The notes under the pieces are model-generated. The model had not been told where the DNA came from and did not search any database. It was given only the letters and a program-made list of their open reading frames with translations. From Helicoverpa zea (taxonomy: Eukaryota; Arthropoda; Insecta; Lepidoptera; Noctuidae), in assembly GCF_022581195.2 (NCBI RefSeq), contig NC_061469.1:5766001-5830000 (forward strand): 64,000 bases of DNA. The letters run 5' to 3'. Positions 35,401 through 50,400 of this stretch are shown one piece after another. A program made the translations under genes and the position numbers. Within the stretch, counting starts at the first letter, position 1; each line of letters begins with the position of its first letter.

Positions 35401-38400
35401 TCTAGAACATACAAGTGTGATTTTATAATTAAGTTTGCGATACAAATTGTCTAATTTAATGATATTGTAATATATTGTGTTTTATTTGCTCAGTCCTAAG
35501 AAAATCTTAAGTTTATTAATATTTTGTTTCAATCAGATACCAATTATTATTAACGATAAGCATTTTAATCCCCTTTTTCCAAGTATGTTGGGGTCGGCTT
35601 CCAGTCTAACCGGATTCAGCTGAGTACCAGTGCTTTACAAGGAGCGACTGCCTATCTGACTTCCTCAACCTAGTTACCCGGGCAACCCGATACCCCTTGG
35701 TTAGACTGGTGTCAGTCTTACTGGCTTGTGACTACGCGTAACGACTGCCAAGGATGTTTAATGATACCAATATTAATGTTAACTTTGAAATATGGTGTTT
35801 TAAATTGTGATGAATGAATACTATGAATACTATATGTAGATGGCGATCTGTAAATAAAATTTTCATACGTGTATGTTCTAGATCTTTCCTAGAACACACG
35901 TGTCCTTATAATTAAGTTTGCGATTCAAATAGTTAGATCGTCCGCAGATCCAAGAGGGAATATAAGATGAGGTTGCTTATTGCGGTTTATTTCGACTTAA
36001 AGGATTGACGGTAGAACCCGTAACCTCGGTATTAGTGTCGGTTACTTTATAAGAAAATTCTATATGTCAATGTAGTAGAAATGGAAAGTAGGTTGGCGTC
36101 AAAAATCACTTTCGCAGTATCATTTTCTGGAATAATCTAAAGGAATTATTTCATTTATTACCTATGTTTCAATCAGATAACTAATTGAATAAACTTTACA
36201 TTAATTATAATGTTAAAAATTGTATTCCAATTAATAGAAATTGAAACCTGTTATAGAATAGTTCATTATTTAGACTGAAAACTGATACACATTTTAAAAG
36301 GGTCATACAAAAAGTAATTACAATTTGATGAAAAGTTACAAACAGTGAATGAGTATTCAATTAACTGAGTCTATTGAATAAAGGGACCGAAATAATTTGA
36401 AAGATATTATTTATTCAAACTTCAAACCTAAATAGGGTTTAACTTAAATATAAATTCTAATTAAAAATAAACGAATGTATAGAATTTATCGCAAAAATTC
36501 TAACTCGGCCCGTAATGTAACACCCACATTAATATACTTTAATTCTCTTCATACCTTCATTTACATGTTTCCATTTTAATTATACCCTGAGTCAATTTAC
36601 AACGAACCATAATTGTTTTTAATTATGAAACTTCCACATAATTTTGACGAGTTCCGATTATTAATTTTTCGATTTATAGTCAACGTGTTAATTTGACGGA
36701 AGAGCTTTGAAGTTGGTTATTTTGGGATTTTGATACACGTTTTTTAACACGGTTATAAAATTCTACGATGTGCCGTAGTAAAGCATTAAAAACATATGAA
36801 TGGCAGTCAACTTAAACATAGTAAGAGCGGAATAAAGATTTTATCTCCGCGCCTACGAATTTTCGTAGCAGTCTTGTCACGTAGCCGCAGCTACGGCGTA
36901 GCACGACTACGATTTTTCTGAGAGCGTACCGTTTACAATGTCGCTTCTAGAAAAGCAATCTAGAATAACATTGTCAGTATATTGAACACGTCGTTTATAT
37001 TGTTCGAATAACAATTTTGAATGGTTTACGCGTAATGGAAGTACTTTTACTCAACCTTATTCTGTATAACAAAAGGTCAACAAAAGAATCATTTTATATT
37101 TAGATCTAAAACGCTCTATTCCAACAAGTATTTTCTTCATTATAATACAATTGTTTAGTTCAAAGCTCTTGATATAATTTATTTATGAGAGAACCACTTT
37201 GATGTACAAAATCAGACTCATAAAAGTCTGAACATTTAAATAAAGTCACAGTCTTTTAAAGTTGAATGAAAACAAATTGTATTGTAAAAACTGCTAAAGT
37301 TTTTTTGCAATGCAACTTTTACTTAGTCAATACATATAATATGGATAACACGGCTAAATCAGTTTGGTGATCATTCAAATAACAAAAAAAAACCTTTTAG
37401 TACCTTTGTCACAAACACTCAAAAGATATTTTTTGAATCATTTATTCACAAACATCAATAACAATTTCATTTTTAAATTTCTTATTTATTCCTACATCTG
37501 TTTCTTTTAAGAAATAACAGAAAATATCAGTTTCTAATAAAACATTGGCAGCCACTTTATATCAGTAAAATAAATACAAGACGTAAAACGAGAATTTACT
37601 AAAATAACTCTTAGGGGAAGGCTATTCTTAGGAAAAGGCACGTGAAACTATTCAATCTTTTTGACGTCATCTTCTTGGAAACAAAGATTAGTGTCTATAC
37701 CCGTGAGATCAATATATAAAACCGGTCAAGTGCGAATCGGACTCGCGCACGAAGGGTTCCGTACCATTATTTAAAATGAGCAAAAACAAAACATTTTTGT
37801 CATATACAGGGCCCCCCTAAATATTTATTTTATTTTAGTTTTCAGTATTTGTTGTTATAGCGGCAATAGAAATACATCATCTGCGAAAATTTCAACTCTC
37901 TAACACCGTTCATGAGATACAGCCTGGTGACAGACGGACGGACGGACAGAGGAGCGAAAACTATAGGGTCCCGTTTTACCCTTTGGGCACGGAACCCTAA
38001 AAAAGTTTTATCAGAAATTGTGAATTAAGATATAAATGAGTAAAAGTTGAAAAACATTAGTTTATTGAATAAAACCGCTGTCAATCCCAAAAATAGAAGT
38101 AAAAAACGTGAATTAATTTGGAATATATGAATTACTTATTGCCCTGAGGGAACTACTATAATATATCGTACCGTAAATTAAATGTCTATTTGGACGTATA
38201 ACAGAAGTTAAAATATACAGTAGTCAGAAGGTATATAATAAAAAACAAAGGCAAGTGAAAGTGAAATGTGTGGATATTCCATGGAGAACAAAATTACTAG
38301 CGGAGGTGCCATAACGGAAAATCGCCTAAGAAAGCAGAGCGGCAAATGCGGGTGAGCAGGGGACGAGGTACGTAACTGTTTTCGGCCTTATGCGCCTTCT

Positions 38401-41400
38401 TTGGATCCGTAAATTTATTGTAATACCTAAAATCGTTGACAGAGGTCTCAAAGAACCCGAACGCCTCGTTAGTTCACAAGTAACTTATCCTTTTTTTCAC
38501 GCCCACCATACGAATTTGACCTAGATGAAGGCGCCTGACCTACCTGCATTATAGCAACTCCACTCATCTTTCTCTACTCCGTGGAATTATCTCTAGAGTA
38601 ACGTAAGGTGTATGTCTGGAAATACATTAACATCATCAATTGTTAATGTTCTTTGTGAGCCGACGGCTCGTATTAAATGACAAAGGACAATTAATTATTG
38701 TTCCGAACACACTTAGTTGTTAATTAGATGACTTCATATAATATTTGTATGTACTAATTAGAACAATAATTTGTAACGAGAAACTTACCACATTGTTTTG
38801 CTGATTCGTGCTATTTTCCTTTGTATATAAGGTTTTTACTATTGATAGTAAAATATCCAATATTTTATCCTTTATCATCAGGCGATGGCACTATATTGCA
38901 TTAGGTTTTTTATACCACATATTACTTTTATTTAGAACTATAAAATAAAAGTATGATGGATGAGAATTTCATAGTATTTCTAAAAACAAAAAAGTCTAAA
39001 ATTCTAGGTTCACAAAAATATTTTTCATTTATGTACCTATTAACTCAAATCCATCATACGAGACAGTTATCTAACACGGGTCCTTTATAAACTAACAAAC
39101 AATTAATAATACTATAATGGATTAGTCAGTAAACTACATAATCATAGTTGATGACGTGACAAGTCTCATTAACATCAAACGCGGTATTACAATTCTGTGA
39201 ATACGTAACTAGTTTGAAACATAATATATCAATACTGGCTGAATCTGTTTTGATAAACTGCGGAATGCAGTAAGCGATCCATCTTTTGTTTTTCGATTAG
39301 ACGTTGGACATAATTTATATGAAGTAGTGAAAGATCAGTCGCTTATTGTAATCCACAAAAAAAATCATTTGTCGAGTACAGGAAACTGCACATTAGTGGT
39401 AACTGACATGCACCTTAACTCAATAGTAATAAGTACGATTTTCCTATAAAACTATTACCACTGACCTGAAGTTGACTGTACGTATAGCTGTCTTTTGTTT
39501 TATAGTTTATTCTTGTATCAAAAGAAATGTAGTAATTTAAAACGAGTTTTTGAAGGTATCAAAGGGTTTTCTTTATTAATTTTTTTGTCTTCTTCAGTGT
39601 TTTGTATCGCAATAAGTTTTTATTAAAAATGATAGGTTCATTGAACTGCGTTATAATGAATTTATTGTAGGTACACTTTGTGAATCAAATTCAGTAGTTC
39701 CACTAACATTAGGTACTGAATAAAATCATCATAAATTAGTTCATTGAAGGTTTCATTTACAGGACCTAAATGTAATTTAAATAAACCTTACTTTGATACA
39801 CAAAACACTGAACAAGATAAATAGTGAAGTATCTTTGATAACTTTGTTTACCAGGAAAACCGTTCTATTTAAACTTATTTCGAGAAATCCCTTCACAAAG
39901 AAAACTCTTTGATACCATCAAGAGCTTATTTACAGACGAAATTTCTTTCAAAATAAGGATTCTTACAGTTGGGTGTTTGATGACATTTGAAACAAAAGAC
40001 CGTTTCAACCCACAAACCGTTTGTTTGAATTAAAAGGGACGCTAAGCCATGGAAGTTTGTGTTTATTTACAAAATAATCTTTGCAAGTTAAACATGGTAA
40101 GTTCGAGATAAGAAAATCTGCTTCAGAACACAAGAATGCTGGCTTGAAACCTTCTGAAGTGACTGGGTACTAAATTTGATTTTCTCGGGTGCTATAAAAT
40201 AAACCATTTTATGAAGTTATAAAGCATTTTTCGTGACGTGAGCAAATCTACAATATAGCTACAAGATTTAACACATGTTCAAAGAAAGGATATTTTCATT
40301 CAAGAAATGACAAAAGATGGCGAGCACAGATGTGGGCAACAAGGTCTCGTATTAGAACAGAACCTAGTAGGTACAGAATATAGAACCTAGTACTACTAAA
40401 AGCAATGCATATGTAGAACCTATAGTATGTTATAGGTACGTAGGTTAAGGGATTGAAGTATATTCGGTTGAATGGACGTCAATATTCAATAGTTTTGACA
40501 GTTAATTTAAACGCAATCCGCTGTCGGGCTCAAACTCAATCATACGTGTATTGAGAATTTACCTCTGACCCATTTTATTCACGAGTGTTGGTATTTCATT
40601 AATTAACAACGTTTAAAACAATTTCTGTTTATAAACATATTTATTATCGGTATTTCGTATAATCGTATCGACGCTTTGTCATTTGCGATTGAAATGATAG
40701 TGTGTTTTTGTAATAATAATACGTCCTGTTGTGTTAATATTATTGTAATGCAGGAATATGTAAAGAAAGTCCAAAATGTCAACTTTCTTATCCATATAAG
40801 GTAAATGTCTTATATCTACCTGATAGACTACCGATATGATAGGTCTAAAACTAACATAAGGATCTATTCACACGATAAAGAGATATGAAGTGAACTTTCT
40901 AAGATAGCAAACTGTATCGGAGAGCCGGCCTTAGCATAATCCTCAAGTGACTATTTTCCGCAGCACAGGTGGTCGTGAGAACAATCGGGGTTAGCGGGTT
41001 AGCACGAAGAACCTAGTTGAGAAAAATATATAAACATTTATAGTTTATAGTAGGTATACCTAAGGGATTTTGAAATAGATCTTATTCATGTCTGTGCAAT
41101 GGTTGCGAATTATATTATTATTAAAATAGCACTTTCCTTGAAGAATAAGTGTCCTTGGAAATAAAATCACTTATATATACTTTAAAAACTTATATTATTT
41201 ATCAGAAAATGGTACAGCTAATCGTTCATGACAGGCTCTTTTTTAATCTCTCTAGGTCCCAGTAGGTATCACAGAGCGATAGTGTGAGTGTCACCCATTT
41301 CGTTTTAGTGTGGACTGATCCTCACACACCCACTTAATCCTACCCGCTTGATCCGACCTACTAAATCATAAGTAATTACAGCTTCGACAAAATAAGCATA

Positions 41401-44400
41401 CGAAATAACATGTCCATCTGATATTCGATTTTCCATCAATTGTCATTTATTATTAATTGTGGTATGTACATACGCTTACATTGGACACTTATGATAATAA
41501 TCCTCCCAATAAATAAACAGTAATGTTAATGTTTTACCAGCCTTTCAATACCCGTACTTTTGAACAAAATAAATATATTGACTCTCTCTACTAATATTAT
41601 AAATGCAAAAGCGCTATAATTATTTATTTTATAAATATATCTGTCACCCATTCGCTTAATTACATTACCGATTAAAATGATTGGTCGAAAGATAGTCTAC
41701 AGCCTGAGAAAGGACATGTATACTTTATATTTTACCAGGGGCGGGAAGTGGTTACCTCGGGACGTAAGTGAAGCCGCGGGTGACAGACAGTACCAGAAAT
41801 TTACAGTCTATTATGTGGAGATAATAATAATATCGTCAATATTCCGCATAACAATGTTTTTTCTGAAACCGCAACCCAAATTCGTATTGTGTGTATTGTG
41901 GTTTATCATTGAGTGAGTATTTAATATTTATATACCAACGGTTGTGTAAAACACATAACACGCAAAACAGACACAAAGAGTGTGTTAAATATGAATATGG
42001 ATGGATAGTGAGCATGGGGCAGACCAAAAAAAAGATGGATTGATTGCCTGACTAGATGTGAGTGCGACGTCTGACAGAGAGGAATGGTAGGCATATTGAC
42101 CCCAAACAACTTGGGAACGGAACATAAAGAAGAAGTACCACATCAGAATTGAAGTATGTAGAAAAAAAAAACCACAATTTACTATATCTTGTGAGATGGG
42201 CGATGATTTTATATCAAGCAATCGATTGTTTTATGCTACAGCAGACTATATGTAAACTTCATGGCATCATCATCTACGTCGTATTCACAGATTCTTCAGT
42301 GTTTAATATTATTATTTTTTTTTTCTCATACAGTGAGACTCACTAGACTCAAATGTTGGTGGATCAAACATGTTATTTAAATAAATCAAAATCAAAATCA
42401 AAAGTCATTTATTCAAAGTAGGCTGAAAATCAGCACTTTTCGAACGTCAAAACAAAAGACAGCCCCCAAAACGCCCGCCCTTCACCACTTCCTACGTGTT
42501 TTTGCTGGGAAGAAGAAGTGGTGGAACAAACTCCCCAGCAACACAATTCTGTCTGAATGGTTTGAAGAACCGTATACAAATATTTAAATATCACTATACA
42601 ACATTGTATACATAAATTTGTATATAAAATCAATTTAAATACTTAATCATGTTGGCTAGCACACACCTTACCCATACCTATTACTCAAGCAGTTACAAAA
42701 GAAATTTAATAAAAAAAGAGTGAAAAATATAAAAAATATAATGCCTCCATTCAGTGAAGATAGATATAGTTTAGGGCGTACCCACCGACATGTCAAACAG
42801 TTTTTATGAAAAAAATAAAAATAAATAACAACATAAACAATGAAAACGGTGAACTAGGACTACCGTTCAAACCAAAAGTCATGTATATTAGGTATATTAC
42901 GGGTGTACAAATATGTAGTCAGCAAGACGACCTGGTACCACAAGCAGCACCCGTTCACGAGCATAACGCGACGATCAGCCATCGCCCTCCTCGCACATTT
43001 TTGAGGGAGGGAGGCAACCCGACCACCGACGCTACCACAAGCAATACCGTCAAAGGGAGCATGACGACTTGCAGCTACACGACAAGGAAACAGTTAAGAA
43101 ACAACTCATCGTAAAAACAGAACGATGATGGTAATTTGTCAGTATAAATAAAAAAAAAAAATGTCACGTATAAAATAATATAAGTCACATCAACTTATAA
43201 TGATAACTTTTGAAGCTGTCCAGTGTTTAACATGAGGACCAACTATTTTTATCGTTTATGTAGTCATTAACTGTATAATAAGCTTTCTTCGACAGAATAG
43301 ATTTGACCTGCACTTTAAATTTATCAAAAGGCAATTCTAAAAACGACTGAGGAAGTTTATTATAAAATCGAATACCAAGCCCCATAAATGTTCCATGTAC
43401 CTTGTGAAGCCTGTGAATGGGTACGCACAGTTTATGCTTGTTCCTAGTGTTGATACTGTGGACATCACTTTTCTTGGTGTAGTGATGGTGATGGTGGAAT
43501 AGGACGGTGTAAGGATACGACCGTGTTGATTGTTTTAATTAAACCAGTCAGAAACCTCAGTTATTTTCGTCTATTTTAGGCACGGGTTGAGCAGGTATTA
43601 GAATTAATCTTTCAAGGGTACCTAAGGTTAATTTTAGGTTGAAATTGATTAATCTGGATGCCTAAATTATTTTATACGAAATAAGTAATTTTAAACTTAA
43701 TTAAATTTTACAAAATATATTTTTACAAAAACATTTAGATAGATCAATAATCTAACTAGATGTTATTCGTTCCTTAAAATCGGAAAAACAAACTTCATGG
43801 TATAACCACAACCTTGTTACGTACTTACCTTAATTTTATATGCAAGAAAACATTTCCACAATAAAATTTTACCGCAAAACAAAAGCGAATCCTGCAGAAA
43901 GTTAAAAAAGAAAAATGCAAATACCTAGATAACCAACTACTGAGAAAAACACAATCTTATGGCCGCGGCAGAAAATTCTGCAGCTATAAAAACAAAGCGA
44001 AAAGACAAAAAGGGATTAACCCAACGTCTACTTTGTAAGCGGTGATAAAAAAACAACTGCAATAAAAACTTTTTCTAACTGATTAGATCAATTATTTGCT
44101 CCATGAAGTTGGAAAATGTATTAAAAGTTGGTTGAGCACGTAGGCTGTAATTAATGTGTCATAGTTCTTATTAGTTTGCACTATCACGAAGTTCATAAAT
44201 TCCATTTTAAAGTGAAAACATTTGAAATAGTTGGAGCACGATAGTCGACGTATCTTGGTGAGTGTGTAATAAGCCTAATCTCGGAGACTGCTTTTTTATC
44301 AGCGCTAAATACCTCATAATATACTTTGGACAATTAGTGAAAATATACAATTTATCTACAAGGCACTGTCCTTTATTTTGTAAAACATCAAAAGCGATGT

Positions 44401-47400
44401 AAAAACACACATTTTAGTTCATTTACTTTTTCATCTGTCAGTAATGTGATCTTCCAAGCAAACTCCGACCTACTTTAAGTTATAAATAATGTCATTACAC
44501 CGTGAGACTAGGTATTTTCTGGTTTGTTGGGCACAACATATAATAAATCTGCAACTCAACAAATTGAAACATCAGTCTTACAGCGACTTTTGAGATTAAC
44601 TTTACTTTTGTTATATTTTTAGAAGCAAACATTTATCAAGGTAATACAGGTATAACACCGCGAAATTTAAATCTACACAAAATACATTTTGTATTTTTAA
44701 ATATAACTCTTGAATTTAATTTTAAAATGTTATTTATGGCTTTAAGCTTTTATTACGACAGTGCAAGTTTCTCCAACGCAAACAAGTTCCTTTTTCTGTA
44801 TTTTTTTACATAATATTCCATGAAAAAGTTTGTGAGAACACTCACTATAATAGATAGGTACCTCCCTTTAAGTGCGCCATTACTATCCTTTACCCGCCTA
44901 CGTATGAAAAGATGATCTTCATTTTTCTCTATTTCACGACCTCTTTCCAGTTTCAGGGGCAATCAATCTTCCCATGTATGCACATTGTTCGTCATCGAGT
45001 TACCGAGGGTCGAGTGACATAACTAATTTGTTAGTGTTAGGATGGTACATGTTAGAACTAGTTCTGAGATTGGTTTGACTTGTGTATACGAACGACGGAC
45101 TTAGCAAGCTATGAGAAGTGGTTGTTAGGACACTGTTAGTATGATAACAGTGGTGTAATAATTGAGAGGAGATTCCTCATTCTGTAGACTGGACTTGATT
45201 GCATTGTAAATCTACCCGGAGTAATTATTATATTGGTTTGCCCCTCGAGTCGTCATTGGTTTCTTAAATTTTCCATGTCTTAATTTCAAAACATTATGTA
45301 TTACGCCTGAACGCTTTATATTTTTGTATATCCCTTATGTTTATATCATAGCATACTAATACTTTAGTTACGTAACCGATTTTCTTATTAATACATATCC
45401 TATTCTAGAGGAAGAATTGTAACATGAACGTACAAGTATTAATAACTTTTTTGTCACCCCATAATGATTATTTTGTTTCACAACACATCATCAGCAATAT
45501 CTTTTGATGTTTAATACGTTTCTGGCAGCACAATTGCTAAAAGGTAACGCGTTGGATTGGAAAAGCACGTGCACACCATTATTCAGGATGAAACGACATA
45601 GATATAATATCTGTTATCGTTTTCCTTATTTCTATTTTCGCACAAAAATGTGGTTTCCACGTTGCTGCCGAGCTTTCATCATCGAATACGGGGAACTGTT
45701 TTATTCTGTTTTTGGTTATTAATGAGTTTTTCCATCTTCGGATTAACAGCAGTCAAAATTTTATCAGAAAATTTCGGATGAATGGTATATTTTTGGAAGT
45801 CGTGGTGGCCTAGTGGGCGAAGAGCCAATCTCTCGAGTATGAGTAGTGACAGTAAAACCCTGTTATCAACTGAATCCGGTTAGACTGGAAGCCGACCCCA
45901 ACATAGTTGGGAAAAGGCTCGGAAGATGATGATGGTGGTGTATTTTGGAACTTCTTTGTCAATTAAGCAAATTACGGTCCCTTTTCTCACATTACACCTA
46001 GGTACGTAAAATTATGTTCATCAATTTAAAACCGACTGCCAAACTATATTCACAATCCAATGAACGGTCCTCATGCAAACCATAATATTTTAACATACAC
46101 AAGAAGTAAGCATACAAAATAAATGGTGTGGCGGTTATTCACCTAAATAATGACAAAGCGTTACTCACTAAAATAGTTATGATTCGTGGTTGGGCTTAAT
46201 TAATCAAACAAAAGCAGTTTGGACTGAAACACGTGAAAGCTCATTCAATTTTAATTCCTAGAATAAGTGCGTAATTGCTATCATTGTTTTTATTTCTCAC
46301 TACGCTAAATATAGGCAGTAGGTATTGTACCAGGAAGTACCACTATTCATGAACATCTTCCTTTGTTAATTAATAAACATTTTTTACGTTATTTGCGTTT
46401 TCAACATAATTCGTGAAGGAAGTGCGTAGTTTTGCGTACAGGTATTAATAGCACACATTACAAAATGTTCAAAAACATACGAAAGCAACATAATTTTACC
46501 TTTGAAACTACTGAAATGTTATACTCTATATTAACATAATTTCACTTTTGAGAAGCTACAAGTGTAGTTGTAATTCATGTTTATTAACAAGTATCCTGTT
46601 TCTTGATGATGCTACATACAAGTTAACTAATATTTTAATACCATTAAAATAAAGTACGTTATATTTTAATATTTATCATAATCAGTCACGCAATAATCAG
46701 GTACTATTTAGATATTTTTTCCAGCTTTTAATTCATTTCATAGGTACCATTTTTATGCAAGGATTGTTCTACCCAGGCTAAAGCCTTTTTATTTAATGGT
46801 ATCGTTAACGCCCAGTATGAAATATATTACGTTGCATGACGGCGCAGCATACAAACTACATTAGTTTGTTATTTTTACCCGATTTTATAGTAATATCGAA
46901 TACATAAATATAGTTACACAATAACATACAGATGGAATGTCCGTTAAAAATGTTCGCCACCTTTTCAAAGTCAAATAAAAAAGCAAATTATACCTCTAAA
47001 GCATAATAATCTTCCATTAGCATAAAATCACTTACATAATAATTATATTTAATGCATGTGAATCACTCATTTTTTATTATCTAGTGTTACCATGGGAAAT
47101 CGAACACCTTTCAATATCAAATAATTCCTGTACGTATTACCACTCAAAAAGCAATCACGATGGAATAACATATCATACAATATTACATTATCAGTATTTC
47201 AGTTAGCAGAGTTACTCAATACGTACATTAATTTGATTAAGGTGATATAAAGGGCACCTTTATCATGAACATACATTATCAAGCAACCAATGTACCATAA
47301 GTCCTTAGATTATGTATCTGATTGAAATTGACTTACACGTGAACTAGCTAATAAGGAGATTGCTAGGCCTCATTGCCTATTGGAAAAGGGCTTTTATTTA

Positions 47401-50400
47401 TAAGTAGGCCAATCATAGGTAGGCAGTAGGTACAATACATACTAATAAAAGGGTAGTGTAGAGCAATCTTCATGATTAAAAGCCTCCTAAGTAGGTGTTA
47501 TTTACCCTTAAGAGTACGGGCGTAAAATGTGTTTTTTTTGTTTAAATTAAATTATGAACGCCCATTAAAATACTTCTGTAAGAAAAAGCTGATTGATCGT
47601 TACGAACTGTTCAATATTTGAAATGATAAGAAATTTTATTTCAAGTGGAAACCTAAGATTTATCGGGATGTGCTGAATTTTCTATCAACAAAATCATTAA
47701 CCTCCGTGTTATATATAAGTTACAAATTCACGTCCCTAGGTGTATAAGGAGGATTAACGTTGATTTAACGCTTGTGGGGCTTATTGTTAATGCCTATAAT
47801 CAATCGACCAATTCAAGTCACTTATATTGATGATTTATTTTACCTATAGAATATATCATTCATTAATTATAAATAAAGATAAGATCTAAACTAAATCCAT
47901 ACATTTATTTTAAGTTAAATGAATTGGCGTTCAGGGCACACATACTTCAGCCTTCAGGCAGTACGAGCGCAAACGCACTCGACTTCAGCAAATAAAGTTT
48001 TTATAAAAGAAAACATCAGAGTTCACTCTGTTGGTACAGTAAAATCAAATTTCCGAATCATTGGGTTACATCTGACGATTAAAAGCTCTTTCAGATTTCA
48101 GAGCAGACACTTGATTTTCAGTAATACGATCTTCAGCTCAGTCGTTGGTAAACTGTTGGCTAGTACAAAAAACACTTCAGTTATGTTTCGAACGTTTTTT
48201 TATTTAGGAAGATTGTCTGACAATCTACAATAAACTGGGTAATTAACTGTGAAATATTAACAGAAGTTTACTTTTAGCATGTTAACAAAATTTTGCTCGA
48301 CTTAATTCAAACACGCTGTGCTCGAAATATTTACCAAGCTTCACAGTACGAAGCTTCATATTACAGTTTTCATAGTAAATCGGGTTGAAATCCTCGTAAC
48401 GTGCACACGTTAACACTAACTGCACATTATAACGTTAGCAAGAACTAATTAACCGTGACGTAGTGAGCACGGAATACGGGTACTAGGAGAGCATAACAAA
48501 GCAAGCAGTAATAGAACGCCTGCAATACAAATGACGGCAGAATATAATAGTAAGATGACCACAGGACTTACGTTTATCGGTTAACAATAGTGCAGGAACA
48601 ACGGTTTCTTAATAAAATTGAATGAATGTTATTTTTACGGATGTTTTTATTACCTAGGAATACAATAGATACCTATGTTCAATGAAATCAGTTTATTCTC
48701 GAACATCCCCGAAATATTGACGATGAACAAAGTTAGGTTACGTAAGGTAATTCAAGTTTTAGTCAAGATAAGGTACACTCACTGTTCCACATTTTTTTTA
48801 TTAACACTTTTATCTTCTACAATTACGTTTTATTTATAACTGCACACTATTTAGCAAGAACTAATTAACCGTGACGTGGTGAGCACGGTACCAGGAGAGC
48901 ATAACAAAGCAAGCAGTAATAGAACGCCTGCAATACGAATGACGGTAGAATATAATAGGAGGATGACCACGGAACGAAGCGTAATTTCATATCATGTTCA
49001 CACGTCGCCTGCAGAAACTGCAAGCTGTCTTATGAAGGAAATATAAATGGGATTTAAAGGTTAACAATAGTAGAATAATGGTCTCTTAATAAAATAGAGT
49101 GAAGTTGTTTTGTTGCGGAAGTTTTTACCTACGAATTAAGAAGAATAAGAATTCAAACATTTCCGATCACATCAAAGATGGCTACATATCAATAGTTCTC
49201 AAAGTTAGGTATACCTAACACTGATTATATAATTCAAGTTTTAAGTAAGATAAGGCACACTCACTGTTTCACATTTTTAACTGTTACACCGCCCTTATTT
49301 TCTACAATCTACGTTTTATTTATAAGCACACAATGGAGTAAATTACAGAACTAATTATCCTCACAATCGTACCGGCGCCGTTTGCAAATTTTCATACAAT
49401 CTAAAACGCAGTAGAAGTACACTCAAACACGCTATGAAGTGAAACCATGTCTGTGTGCAATCAGAACGTATAATTTTCAACATTATCTTACTCCGCTTAC
49501 CGTTGAACAAGAAACTACATGAAACTACTAAAATTAGAAAGAGGTTTCAAATACCCCACAGTCAAACAGTTTAGAGGGCAAGTGTTTAACTATATGAGTG
49601 TAATATAATATTAATTTCATAATGAATAACTAAATACTAGTTTATAGTGTAAAAGGGAATGCATTAATCAGATATTTCATACAACTGTTACAATTTCCCC
49701 TTCAATATCCACTTTAATCAAATTACTATTTAAAGTCAACAGACAAAGTTTAAAAAAGGAAACTGGATTAGACTCGAATGATCGATGATTGGCCTTCAAT
49801 TTTCATACCATTTGAAGGCCATTCAATACATCTCGACTGAGTTAGATGGTTCCCTAAATATAACTTGGAAAGAGAATGGAGCATTCGGAGGTACCTATTT
49901 GAAAATAGCACATTCATGCTTGGGATCGATTACAGTTATTAATACCGCTGAATGATATTTCATTTGTAAGTCTTCAGTTTGTATTGTATTGTGTGTGGGT
50001 TTCGAAAGTGATATTTTAATTCAGTATCTTCTCTTTGTGAATACAATTTACAAGAGTTGTAAAGTCGATCTTTAAAACCTATGTATGTTTTGTAATTCTT
50101 TCAATTTTGTAATTTTGGTTGGTTTTATCAGGACATAGACTTCCTCTTCTCATTTTCTAATGCCACATTTGTTTTAGATCTTACTTGTAAAATATACTCA
50201 TACTCATACAGAAGGCTTAACAGTATTTGATGGAACGAAAGATAAGCTTTTAGCGGTGAATACAAACTGAATTGTTTCAACTATACGATATTATTTTAGG
50301 TATCAGAATTTAGCTTTTTCTTTTTAAATTTTATCTTTCTAAATTCCATGATAGGCACCTGTCACGTTGCTTTGTGGCTTAATATTATCTCTGAGACATG

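Noticed and set aside
42806..43114. 102-codon plus-strand ORF
   Set aside because: It lies inside the 3' UTR of the minus-strand LINE remnant and has no recognisable domain.
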